From positions 286,644-350,643 of the forward strand of contig NZ_WWGX01000006.1 in the NCBI RefSeq assembly GCF_009862265.1: 64,000 bases of DNA, given 5' to 3'. Below, in pieces: positions 16,234-23,727 of the stretch. Numbering within the stretch: the stretch's first letter is position 1; every line of letters starts with the position of its first letter. Position numbers and translations under genes: made by a program. Below the pieces are notes generated by a model. The model was given only the letters and a program-made list of their open reading frames with translations, searched no databases and was not told the DNA's origin. This DNA comes from Streptomyces sp. SID8352 (lineage in GTDB: Bacteria > Actinomycetota > Actinomycetes > Streptomycetales > Streptomycetaceae).

Positions 16234-18478
16234 CAGCCTCGCCGCCCGCGTCACCGGCATCGGGGACGAGGCCGCCCCCGATCTGGCCGGCCAGATCGGG
16301 ACCGCCCTCCAACTCGGCTGGACCGCGCTGGAACTGCGCACCGTCGACGGCACCGCGCTGGCCGACCTCGGCACCGGCGCCGTCCACACCCTGGCCGACC
16401 GGCTGCACGCGGCCGGACTCGGCGTGGTCTGCCTCGACTCCCGCATCGCCAACTGGGCACGCCCCGTGACCGGCGACCCCGCCGCCGACCTCAGCGAACT
16501 CGAACGGCTCGCGGCCCACGGCCGCGTCCTGGGCTGCCGCAGCGTACGCGTCATGTCCTGGCCCAACGACGGCCTCACCGAGGACGCCTGGGCCCGCGAG
16601 GTGATCACCCGCATGCGCCACCTGGCCCGCCGCGCCGAGGACCTCGGCCTCGAACTGCTCCACGAGAACTGCGCCGGCTGGGCCGCCGCCAGCGCCACCC
16701 GCGCCCTGCGCCTCCTCGACGAGGTGGACAGCCCCGCCCTGCGCCTCCTCTTCGACACCGGCAACGGCATCGCCCACGGATACGACGCCGTCTCCCTGCT
16801 CACCCCCCTGCTGCCGCACGTCGCCCACGTCCATGTCAAGGACGGGGTCCCCGGCCCGGGCCCCGGGGAGGCCGTGTACACCCTGCCCGGCGACGGCACC
16901 GCCCGCGTCGCCGACTGCCTGCGCCTCCTGGAGGACCACGGCTACCGGGGCGCCTACTCCCTCGAACCCCACCTCGCCGTCCTGCCCCACGAAGGACTGC
17001 GCCGCCAGGGCGTGGACGCCCGCGACCTGTTCGTCCGCGCCGCCCGGCGTCTGGCCGACCTCCCCCTCGGCCCCCGTCCCGGCACGGCCCCGGCCGACGC
17101 ATCCCGCTCCCACCGGGGCACGGCCCCGGCCGCCGTCCCCCGCCCCCGGCCGCCCGCCGTCGACACCGGACTGCTGCTCCACCTGCTGCACACCCCCACC
17201 GCCGGGCCCCTGGAGACCGGCCCCGGCGCCCCCCATGCGCTGCGCGCCGCCCAGCACGCCTACGCCACCGCCGCCGCCCGCCTCGGCCTGCGCACCCTCT
17301 CCCACCGCCCGGCCCACCCCGGGGAGGTGCTCCGGGAGGACACCCCCGTCCGGGTCCGCGAGGCCGTCACCGCCGACCCGGAATTCCTCACCGCCCAGCC
17401 CAGCCTGCTGCTGCGCCTCGGGCCCGAACGGCCCCGCGACCGCACGGTGATGTTCAACGTCCACCTCGACACCGTCGCCGGGGGACCCGCCCCCGCCTTC
17501 GACGGCTCCCGGTTCACCGGCCGCGGGGCCGTCGACGCCAAGGGACCCGCCGTCGCCCTCCTGGCGGGCATCGCGCGGGCAGCCGCCGACCACCCCGCCG
17601 TCGGCCGCGACATCTCCGTCCTCGTCCAGGCCGTCGCCGGGGAGGAAGGCGGCGCGCTCGGCACCTTCGGCACCCGGCCGCTGACCGAGGCCGGGCACAT
17701 CGGCCGGGTCAACGTCTTCTGCGAACCCACCGGGCTGCACCACCTGCCCCGGGCCACCGCCTCCTCCACCGCCCGGATCACGGTCGACGGCGACGACGCC
17801 GTCGACGACCGGCCCGGGGCGGGCCACAACGCCACCCTGCTCCTCGGCTTCCTCGCCCAGCACCTCGCCACCGCCCTCGCCCCGCCCTCCCCGCACGCCC
17901 CGCCGGTCACCCTCTGCCTCGCCGGGCTGCACACCGGCACCCTCCACAACAAGGTCCACGGCACCGGCGCCCTCGCCCTCAACCTCGCCCACACCCGGGC
18001 CCAGGACGGCGCCGCCGCCGAACGCGCCGTCGCCCGCGCGCTCGACGAGGGGCTGCGGGAGTTCACCGCCCGCTACCGGGACGTCCCGCTGTTCGCCCGC
18101 ACCGCCGCCGACGCCGCCCGCATCACCCGCCTGGACTGGGACAAGCGCGGCATGCCCGCCCTCGGCGCCCAGCCCGCCTGGGGCGACGCGCTGATGGAAC
18201 GGGCCGGCATCCCGCGTCGGCCCGCCGACGCCCCCGCCTTCACCTGCGACGCCATCTGGCTGCACGCCGCCGCCGGCACCTACACCACCGTCCTCGGACC
18301 CGGCTCGCTGGACACCCACCACGCCCACGCCGAGGGCGAGTTCGTCGAGCTGGCCGAGCTGGAGGCGTTCGCCTCCCAGGTCGCCGCGCTGCTGGCCGCC
18401 TTCGCCTCCGAAGCCACCACGGCCACCACGGCCTCCGGCCCCACCCCGATACGCACCGAGAAGGCAGGAACCGCATGA
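16220..18478 (+). CDS. Fusion of xylose-isomerase-like TIM barrel with M20-family metallopeptidase/deacylase
   Basis: A 752-residue two-domain protein. The GTG at 16220 follows GAGGAGGAGG. Residues 1-285 form an IolE/xylose-isomerase-like TIM barrel with candidate metal ligands in LLHEN (E149), LFDTGN (D179), VHVKD (H205) and SLEPH (E249). After a Pro-rich linker (286-315), residues 316-745 are an M20 peptidase: NVHLDTV (H415, D417), GRGAVDAKGP (bridging D439), AVAGEEGG (catalytic/metal E475-E476), CEPT and a final DTHHAHAEGEF His. Both active sites look complete. A barrel (epimerase, isomerase or dehydratase) joined to an amidase fits processing of an N-acyl amino-sugar or cyclitol. The fusion is unusual. 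Confidence 0.82.
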   Translation: MPPYDSLAARVTGIGDEAAPDLAGQIGTALQLGWTALELRTVDGTALADLGTGAVHTLADRLHAAGLGVVCLDSRIANWARPVTGDPAADLSELERLAAHGRVLGCRSVRVMSWPNDGLTEDAWAREVITRMRHLARRAEDLGLELLHENCAGWAAASATRALRLLDEVDSPALRLLFDTGNGIAHGYDAVSLLTPLLPHVAHVHVKDGVPGPGPGEAVYTLPGDGTARVADCLRLLEDHGYRGAYSLEPHLAVLPHEGLRRQGVDARDLFVRAARRLADLPLGPRPGTAPADASRSHRGTAPAAVPRPRPPAVDTGLLLHLLHTPTAGPLETGPGAPHALRAAQHAYATAAARLGLRTLSHRPAHPGEVLREDTPVRVREAVTADPEFLTAQPSLLLRLGPERPRDRTVMFNVHLDTVAGGPAPAFDGSRFTGRGAVDAKGPAVALLAGIARAAADHPAVGRDISVLVQAVAGEEGGALGTFGTRPLTEAGHIGRVNVFCEPTGLHHLPRATASSTARITVDGDDAVDDRPGAGHNATLLLGFLAQHLATALAPPSPHAPPVTLCLAGLHTGTLHNKVHGTGALALNLAHTRAQDGAAAERAVARALDEGLREFTARYRDVPLFARTAADAARITRLDWDKRGMPALGAQPAWGDALMERAGIPRRPADAPAFTCDAIWLHAAAGTYTTVLGPGSLDTHHAHAEGEFVELAELEAFASQVAALLAAFASEATTATTASGPTPIRTEKAGTA

Positions 18479-19593
18479 CAGTCGCACCGCCCTCCGCCGA
18501 CCGCCGCGAGGAGGTGAGGGTCCCCTACACCATCCTGCTCTCCGAGACGGCCGCCTGCTTCGCCCGCCTCGGGGTCCCCGCCGAGCGGGCCCGCCTCGCC
18601 GCCGAGGCCCTGTGCTACGGCGACCTGACCGGCATGGACTCGCACGGCGTCTTCAACCTGGCCCGCCTGTACGTCCCCCTGCTGGAGTCGGGGCGTGCCG
18701 ACCCGGCGGCGGAGCCCACCACCCTGCGCGACCTCGGCGCCTGCGTCCTCGTCGACCACCGCCGGGCCCTGGGCCTGTGGGCCGCCTCCCAGGCCGTGGA
18801 CCTCGCCGCCCGGCGCGCGGCCGACCACGGCATCGGCCTGGTCACGGTGCGCGGCGCCACCCACTTCGGCTGCGCCGGGGCGCACGCGCTGCGCGCCGCC
18901 GCCCAGGGCATGATCGGAGTGGTGGCCTCCAACTGCGGCGGCCAGCGCATCGCCCGCCCGCCGCACGGCGCCGCCGCGCTGCTCGGCACCAATCCGCTCA
19001 GCGTGGCCGCGCCCGCGGTGGAGGGCCGTCCCTTCGTCCTGGACATGAGCACCACCGTCGTCCCCACCGGCAGGGTCCGCACCGCCGCCCGGGACGGACG
19101 GCCCGCCCCCGAGGGCTGGCTCACCGACGACACCGGTGGTCCCGTCACCGACCCGGCGGCCTTCGACCGGGGCGAGGCGTGGCTCGGCTGGCTCGGCGGG
19201 CGCCCGGAGACCGGCGCCCACAAGGGCTTCGGACTCGGTCTGACCGTGGAACTGCTGGCGGCCCTGCTGCCCGGCGCCGCCACCGGCCCCGCCCGCGCCG
19301 CCCTCGACGGCGACGGGCGCCCGGGCGGCACCGACGACGACATCGGCCTCCTCGCCCTGGCCATCGCCCCCGGCGCGCTCCGCGACGGCTTCCCGGCCGA
19401 CGCGCGGGACCTCTTCGCCACCGTGCTGGACTGCCCACCCCTGCCCGGCCGCGACCGCGTCCGCTACCCGGGCCACCTGGAGGCCGAACGGGCCGCCGGG
19501 CGCCGGGTGTCCGGAGTGCCGCTGCCCGCCTCCCTGCACGCCGAGCTGACCGGCCTCGGCCTGGACCTGCCCGTCCTGGAGGCGGCCCGATGA
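18475..19593 (+). CDS. Ldh family (malate/L-lactate-dehydrogenase type) oxidoreductase
   Basis: A 372-residue enzyme of the Ldh/YlbC/YiaK family, which has its own NAD(P) fold. Family motifs are GDLTGMDSHGVFNLARL (the catalytic His is in DSHG), GATHFGCAGAHALRAAAQGMIG, LLGTNPLSVAAPA and HKGFGLGLTVELLAALLPGA. Known members reduce 2-keto acids or 2,3-diketo sugars. The ATG overlaps the preceding stop (ATGA) and the next start overlaps its own stop, so it is tightly coupled in the rightward arm. The substrate is unknown; a keto-acid or keto-sugar of the pathway is likely. Confidence 0.85.
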   Translation: MTVAPPSADRREEVRVPYTILLSETAACFARLGVPAERARLAAEALCYGDLTGMDSHGVFNLARLYVPLLESGRADPAAEPTTLRDLGACVLVDHRRALGLWAASQAVDLAARRAADHGIGLVTVRGATHFGCAGAHALRAAAQGMIGVVASNCGGQRIARPPHGAAALLGTNPLSVAAPAVEGRPFVLDMSTTVVPTGRVRTAARDGRPAPEGWLTDDTGGPVTDPAAFDRGEAWLGWLGGRPETGAHKGFGLGLTVELLAALLPGAATGPARAALDGDGRPGGTDDDIGLLALAIAPGALRDGFPADARDLFATVLDCPPLPGRDRVRYPGHLEAERAAGRRVSGVPLPASLHAELTGLGLDLPVLEAAR

Positions 19594-20555
19594 CCCCTCC
19601 CGCCCCGGGGGCCCGGCCGCGCCGGCTGGGTGTCATCGGCCTCGGAGTGATCTCCCGCTTCTACCTGGCCGCCGCCGAGACCCTGCCCGGCTGGACCCCG
19701 GCGGCCGTATGCGACCTGCGGGAGGAGACGCTCGCCGCCCACCGCGGCGGCGCCGCCCGCCACACCGACCACCGGTCCATGCTGGCCCGGGAGGACCTGG
19801 ACGCCGTGGTCGTCGCCGTGCCCAACCACGCCCACGCCGAGGTCTGCGCCGACGCCCTGCGGGCCGGTGTGCCGGTCTGCGTGGAGAAGCCGCTCGCCCT
19901 GAGCCCCCCGGAGGGCGCCGTGCTGGCCGCGCTCTCCCGCGAGCGCGGCGTGCCCCTGTTCACCGCCTTCCACCGCCGCTACAACGACCGCGTGCTCGGC
20001 CTGGCCCGCGCCCTTCCGCCGCCCGGGGCGCCCCGGGCCGTGGAGTCGGTGCGGGTGCGGTACCTGGAACGCATCGAGGACCACATCGGCGCCGACACCT
20101 GGTACCTGGACCCGGACCGGTGCGGGGGCGGCTGCGTCGCGGACAACGGCCCGAACGCCTTCGACCTCGTACGGCTGTTGCTGGGCGAGCCGTCGCTGAC
20201 GGTGGTCTCGGCGGAGGTGGCCCGGGAGGACGGCGTGGACCGGCGGGCCGTGATCGGCCTGGAGGCGCAGTCCGGGGCGCGGGCCGGGGTGGAGCTGGAC
20301 TGGTCGCACCCGGGCGAGGTCAAGGACGTCGCGGTGCGGCTGACGGACGGCACGGTGCTGGAGGCCGACATGCTGGCGGGACGTCCCGGCTTCAAGGAGT
20401 CCCTCTGGCACGAGTACGAGGGCGTGCTGCGCGACTTCGCCCGGGTCTGCGACGAGGCGCCCGCGGGGGCGGCGGAGGGCGGTGTGGCCGCTCTGGAACT
20501 GGTCGCCGCCTGCTACACGCTCGCCGGGGCGCCGGTGTCCGGGGCGGCGCGATGA
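19590..20555 (+). CDS. Gfo/Idh/MocA-family oxidoreductase (second)
   Basis: A 321-residue NAD(P)-dependent dehydrogenase. RRLGVIGLGVISRFYLAAAETLPG is the Rossmann start, AVVVAVPNHAHAEVCADALRAGVPVCVEKPLAL the EKP block, and CGGGCVADNGPNAFDLVRLLLG carries the Asp/His-region substrate loop of the family. It overlaps both neighbours by 4 bp. With the other Gfo/Idh enzyme it may catalyse oxidation and later reduction, or act on a second hydroxyl; WbpB-type UDP-hexuronate 3-dehydrogenases are one family precedent. Confidence 0.87.
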   Translation: MTPPAPGARPRRLGVIGLGVISRFYLAAAETLPGWTPAAVCDLREETLAAHRGGAARHTDHRSMLAREDLDAVVVAVPNHAHAEVCADALRAGVPVCVEKPLALSPPEGAVLAALSRERGVPLFTAFHRRYNDRVLGLARALPPPGAPRAVESVRVRYLERIEDHIGADTWYLDPDRCGGGCVADNGPNAFDLVRLLLGEPSLTVVSAEVAREDGVDRRAVIGLEAQSGARAGVELDWSHPGEVKDVAVRLTDGTVLEADMLAGRPGFKESLWHEYEGVLRDFARVCDEAPAGAAEGGVAALELVAACYTLAGAPVSGAAR

Positions 20556-21016
20556 GCCCGGGGCCCGCCGCGGCGCCCGCGCCCGCCTCGCTGGACTCCG
20601 GGGCGGGTGAGAACGGAGCCAAGCGTGCCGTGCGCGGCGCCCTGGTGAAGGTGCTGCGGCACACCCGGACCGATCGCGGGATGACCCTGGAGCCGTTCGC
20701 GAGCCGCTGTGTGCGCCGGGGCGAGGTGCACGAACTGGTCACCACCGACCAGTGGAGCGACGCGCCCGGGGCCCGGGTGGACCGGGTCGGCTTCCTCGGC
20801 TTCGCCGAACTGGCTTGCGGGGGCGTGCTCGACCGGGGCGACACCCTGGTCCTCGGCGGTGAACCGGTGGGCACCGTCCTGGGCTTCGACGGCTGCCATC
20901 TGCCGAACCACTACAACATCCTGGTCCACACACCGAGGCTGCTGACCGGGCCCTGTCTGTCGCTGGCGCCGGAGACCGCGGTGCTGTTCGCCCCCCGGGC
21001 CGTCCCGGGGGAGTGA
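20552..21016 (+). CDS. Conserved small protein of unknown function, last gene of the rightward arm
   Basis: A 154-residue soluble protein; the ATG overlaps the stop of the Gfo/Idh gene. After about 25 low-complexity residues comes a compact domain, KRAVRGALVKVLRHTRTDRGMTLEPFASRCVRRGEVHELVTTDQ..., ending in a stretch with CHLPNHYNILVHT and conserved-looking Gly/Asp/His residues. It may belong to a small DUF family met in actinobacterial clusters, but I cannot name it securely. Being coupled to the operon it probably takes part in the pathway, perhaps as a binding or isomerase-like protein. A strong terminator hairpin follows. Confidence 0.6.
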   Translation: MSPGPAAAPAPASLDSGAGENGAKRAVRGALVKVLRHTRTDRGMTLEPFASRCVRRGEVHELVTTDQWSDAPGARVDRVGFLGFAELACGGVLDRGDTLVLGGEPVGTVLGFDGCHLPNHYNILVHTPRLLTGPCLSLAPETAVLFAPRAVPGE

Positions 21017-21024
21017 GGCCGTCC

Positions 21025-21068
21025 GCGCCGCGGCGGCACCGGACTCCGGGCCGGTGCCGCCGCGGCGC
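21025..21068 (+). terminator. 18-bp perfect stem-loop ending the rightward biosynthetic arm
   Basis: Positions 21025-21042 pair perfectly with 21051-21068 (GCGCCGCGG... arms) around an 8-nt loop, starting 9 bp after the stop of the last gene. There is no U-run, as usual for Streptomyces terminators. Confidence 0.75.
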
Positions 21069-21114
21069 CCGCCCGTGGTGATGCCCCGGTGCCTCTCCGA
21101 CACGCGTACGCCGA

Positions 21115-21140
21115 CCGGCGGCCCCCTCGGGGGCCGCCGG
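21115..21140 (-). terminator. 11-bp stem-loop downstream of the EF-hand gene
   Basis: CCGGCGGCCCC (21115-21125) pairs with GGGGCCGCCGG (21130-21140) around a CTCG loop. It lies 32 bp beyond the leftward EF-hand stop in the convergent spacer and probably ends that transcript. Confidence 0.65.
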
Positions 21141-21171
21141 CCGACGCGCTTGTCCGGCGGAGGGACTCGGC

Positions 21172-21714
21172 TCAGCCGAGCAGCTCGAACTCCAGCCGCC
21201 CGAAGTGGAACTCGCGGATGGCCGCGAGTAGTTCGTCCTCGCTGAGGGTGCCGTTGCCGTCGGCGTCGATCTGGCGGAACGCCTCGGCGGCGGCGGCCTC
21301 GTCCAGACCGGCCACGGCACGGAGCCAGCCGGCGAACTCGGAGGCGTCGATGACACCGTCGTCGTTGCGGTCGCACAGGCCGATGATGCCCTTGGCGACG
21401 GGGCCGAGGACGGTGTTGAACGCGGCCTCCCCGCCCTGGAACAGTTCACCGGCGGCGGCGTGGAACTGGTCCCGGTTCAGCGGACCCTGCGGGCTGACCC
21501 CGGCGCGGTCGGCGAGCGCCTCGAACATGGACTGGAAGGCGTCGCGCAGGGCGGCGCCCCGGGGGGAGTCCGGGGCCTGGCCGAGGGCCGCGGCGATCTC
21601 GGCCGCCTCGGCGACGAAGTCCGAGGGCTCCAGGACGCCGTTGCCGTCCTTGTCCCACTTCTCGAAGCGCTTCGACAGACGGGCCTGGGCGGTGTTGTCG
21701 GCCACCATGGTCAT
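21172..21714 (-). CDS. EF-hand calcium-binding protein (calerythrin-like)
   Basis: A 180-residue soluble protein. The ATG at 21714 has GGAG 9 nt upstream; a second ATG two codons on is also possible. Three canonical EF-hand loops are visible: DKDGNGVLEPSDF (about 21-33), DRNDDGVIDASEF (about 114-126) and DADGNGTLSEDEL (about 148-160). A degenerate loop lies between the first and second (PQGPLNRDQFHAA). This four-hand layout matches calerythrin and Streptomyces CabD-type calcium sensors or buffers. It stands alone between the biosynthetic arm and the UDP-sugar dehydrogenase. Confidence 0.88.
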   Translation of the reverse strand: MTMVADNTAQARLSKRFEKWDKDGNGVLEPSDFVAEAAEIAAALGQAPDSPRGAALRDAFQSMFEALADRAGVSPQGPLNRDQFHAAAGELFQGGEAAFNTVLGPVAKGIIGLCDRNDDGVIDASEFAGWLRAVAGLDEAAAAEAFRQIDADGNGTLSEDELLAAIREFHFGRLEFELLG

Positions 21715-21830
21715 GTAGGTGTCTCCTTTGTGCGGTGTGGCGCCCGGACCGTTGTCCGGGTGCCGGTTCCCACGGCGGGCGCGTGTTCATCACGCCCGCC
21801 GGGAGTCCTGTGTGCCGGGCGCGGCCGGGG

Positions 21831-23087
21831 TCAGAGCCGGGTGACCCGGGTGCCCCTGGCCGTGCCGCGGGTGTCGAGGACCAGGCACGCGGCCCGGTCC
21901 CAGGCGAAGGCGCGGTAGTCGTCCTCGTCCTGGAGCACCAGGACGAGGTCGCTGTCGGCGCAGGCGTCCTCGGGCGAGGCCCGGCGCGGCACCGGCACGC
22001 CGTCCACGACGAACCGGTCGACCCTCGGGTCGTGGTAGGCGAGCCGGGCCCCGGAGGCGCGCAGGGCGCGGGCCACGGGGAAGGCGGGGGACTCGCGGAC
22101 GTCCGAGACTCCCGCCTTGTAGGCGACGCCGAACAGGGTGACCCGCGCCCCGGCCGGTTCCGTGCCGTTCTCGCGCAGCAGCCGGCAGGCGCGGTCGGTG
22201 ACGTGCCCGGGCATGGCGTCCAGCACGTCGCGCGCCGCGTCGAGGGTGCGGAAGGTGAAGTCCTGCTGCTCGGCCCGTGCCATCAGATAGCGCGGGTCGA
22301 CCGGGACGCAGTGCCCGCCGACGCCGGGGCCGGGGCGGAAGGGGGCGAAGCCGAAGGGTTTGGTGCCGGCGCAGCGCAGCACCTCCCAGATGTCGATGCC
22401 GACCTGACCGCAGTACAGCGCGGCCTCGTCGGCGAGCGCGATGTTGACGTAGCGGTAGGCGTTCTCCAGCAGCTTGGCCATCTCCGCCTCGCGGGTGCCG
22501 GAGGCGACGACCACCTCGTCGACGAGCTGCTGGTAGAAGCCCTCGGCGTGTTTGGCGCAGAGGGTGGTGCAGCCGCTGACGATCTTCGGTGTGGTGCGGA
22601 AGGAGAAGCGCTCGTTGCCCGGGTCGATCCGCTCGGGGGAGTAGGCGAGGTGGAAGTCCTCGCCCGCGCGCAGCCCGCTCTCCTCCAGCAGCGGCCGGAC
22701 GATCTCCTCGGTGGTCCCGGGGTGGCTGGTCGACTCGACGCACACCAGGGTGCCGGGGGCCAGGTGCCGGGCGACGGTGCGTACGGCCGCCGTCAGCGGC
22801 CCGAGATCGGGCGTGCGGTCGGCGGCGAGGCCGGTGGGGACGCAGATCACCACCGTACGGGCCCCGGTCAGCATCGCCGGGTCGGTGCTCGCCCGGAAGC
22901 CCGCCGCGCGCATCGCCCGGACCTCCGCGTCACCGATGTCCCCGATGTGGGAGCGCCCCGCGGTGAGACCGTCGGCCACCGCCGCGCTGATGTCGAGGCC
23001 GACCACCCCCAGGCCCGCCTCGCAGGCCCTCCGGGCCAGTGGGAGTCCGACGTAGCCGAGCCCGACCACGGCGAGTTCCGCAGACAT
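21831..23087 (-). CDS. UDP-glucose/UDP-N-acetylhexosamine 6-dehydrogenase family protein
   Basis: A 418-residue enzyme starting at an ATG behind GGGGGGAAC. Domains run in order: LAVVGLGYVGLPLARRACEAG (NAD Rossmann), the middle helical domain with the substrate loop, and a C-terminal UDP-binding domain. YSPERIDPGNE and GHCVPVDPRYL mark the WecC/WbpA-like branch that oxidises UDP-HexNAc to the uronate. The catalytic Cys is expected in the GxGxGGHC-VPVDP segment and C is present. It could supply a UDP-uronate to the amino-sugar enzymes encoded upstream, as in the WbpA-WbpB-WbpE route, but it could equally serve cell-wall polysaccharide synthesis. Confidence 0.85.
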   Translation of the reverse strand: MSAELAVVGLGYVGLPLARRACEAGLGVVGLDISAAVADGLTAGRSHIGDIGDAEVRAMRAAGFRASTDPAMLTGARTVVICVPTGLAADRTPDLGPLTAAVRTVARHLAPGTLVCVESTSHPGTTEEIVRPLLEESGLRAGEDFHLAYSPERIDPGNERFSFRTTPKIVSGCTTLCAKHAEGFYQQLVDEVVVASGTREAEMAKLLENAYRYVNIALADEAALYCGQVGIDIWEVLRCAGTKPFGFAPFRPGPGVGGHCVPVDPRYLMARAEQQDFTFRTLDAARDVLDAMPGHVTDRACRLLRENGTEPAGARVTLFGVAYKAGVSDVRESPAFPVARALRASGARLAYHDPRVDRFVVDGVPVPRRASPEDACADSDLVLVLQDEDDYRAFAWDRAACLVLDTRGTARGTRVTRL

Positions 23088-23120
23088 GTTCCCCCCTCGT
23101 TCCCCCTCGGCGCCGGCCGG

Positions 23121-23423
23121 TCAGACGCTGAAGCTGCCGCTGCCGGGGGCCACGTGCGAGCCGTGTCCCGGGGGGACGACCAGCGAGGGGCCGAGACAGA
23201 ACGGATCGCCGTAGATGCGCACCGGGCGGTCGGTGGTGTTGTTGAGGACATGGGCGGCGGCCGGGAGCTTCTGGCAGCCCGCCGGGTCCTTGTAGACCGT
23301 CAGCGGTTGCAGCTCCGTCTGGAAGACGGTGACCTCTCCATCGGCGGCGGCGGCCGGACCCGCGGCCAGGCCCACCCCGGCCACGGCCGCCAGGAGGACA
23401 CAGGTGATGAACGAGCGACGCAT
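23121..23423 (-). CDS. Small secreted protein of unknown function
   Basis: A 100-residue protein with a clear Sec signal peptide: MRRSFITCVLLAAVAGVGLAAG then cleavage after AAA, before DGEVTVFQ. The start at 23423 has GGGGAA about 7 nt upstream. The mature 70 residues hold two cysteines (AGCQKLP and DPFCLGP), able to form one disulphide, in a beta-rich chain ending GSGSFSV. Exported proteins of this shape are common in Streptomyces; I do not recognise the family. It lies 33 bp downstream of the UDP-sugar dehydrogenase start on the same strand. Confidence 0.65.
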   Translation of the reverse strand: MRRSFITCVLLAAVAGVGLAAGPAAAADGEVTVFQTELQPLTVYKDPAGCQKLPAAAHVLNNTTDRPVRIYGDPFCLGPSLVVPPGHGSHVAPGSGSFSV

Positions 23424-23589
23424 GACGGGTTCCCCAGTTCTGCTGTACGGCTCAACACCCGTGATTCGTACGGAAGTTGAGGGTCTTGTTCCGCTTTCGT
23501 GATCAGCATGCCATGGGAATCGCCCCGGGGAATTCCCTATGGGAAGAATGACCCATATGAGTGAACGCTTTTCGGTCTGCCCTCCGGGC

Positions 23590-23617
23590 GGAATCCCGCT
23601 CCCGGAATCCCGCTCCC
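23590..23617. repeat. Two tandem copies of a 14-bp repeat
   Basis: GGAATCCCGCTCCC occurs twice back to back in the 304-bp spacer between the secreted-protein gene and the second AMP ligase. The spacer also holds GGGAAT/ATTCCC dyads at 23516-23540 near the promoter of the secreted-protein gene. The function is unknown. Confidence 0.5.
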
Positions 23618-23645
23618 GGGGGCCCGGGAGCCCCGGAGGCGCCCG

Positions 23646-23674
23646 GTCGTGCCGGGGGCGGACCCGGGCACGAC
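23646..23674 (-). terminator. Hairpin after the second AMP ligase gene
   Basis: GTCGTGCC (23646-23653) pairs with GGCACGAC (23667-23674), extended by GGG/CCC pairing inside the loop. It lies 54 bp past the leftward ligase stop and is the likely end of the CoA-transferase/ligase transcript. Confidence 0.5.
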
Positions 23675-23727
23675 CAGGCACTCCCGGGCGGTCGTTCAGC
23701 CGTCGCCGGACGCGGGCGCGGAGGCGG

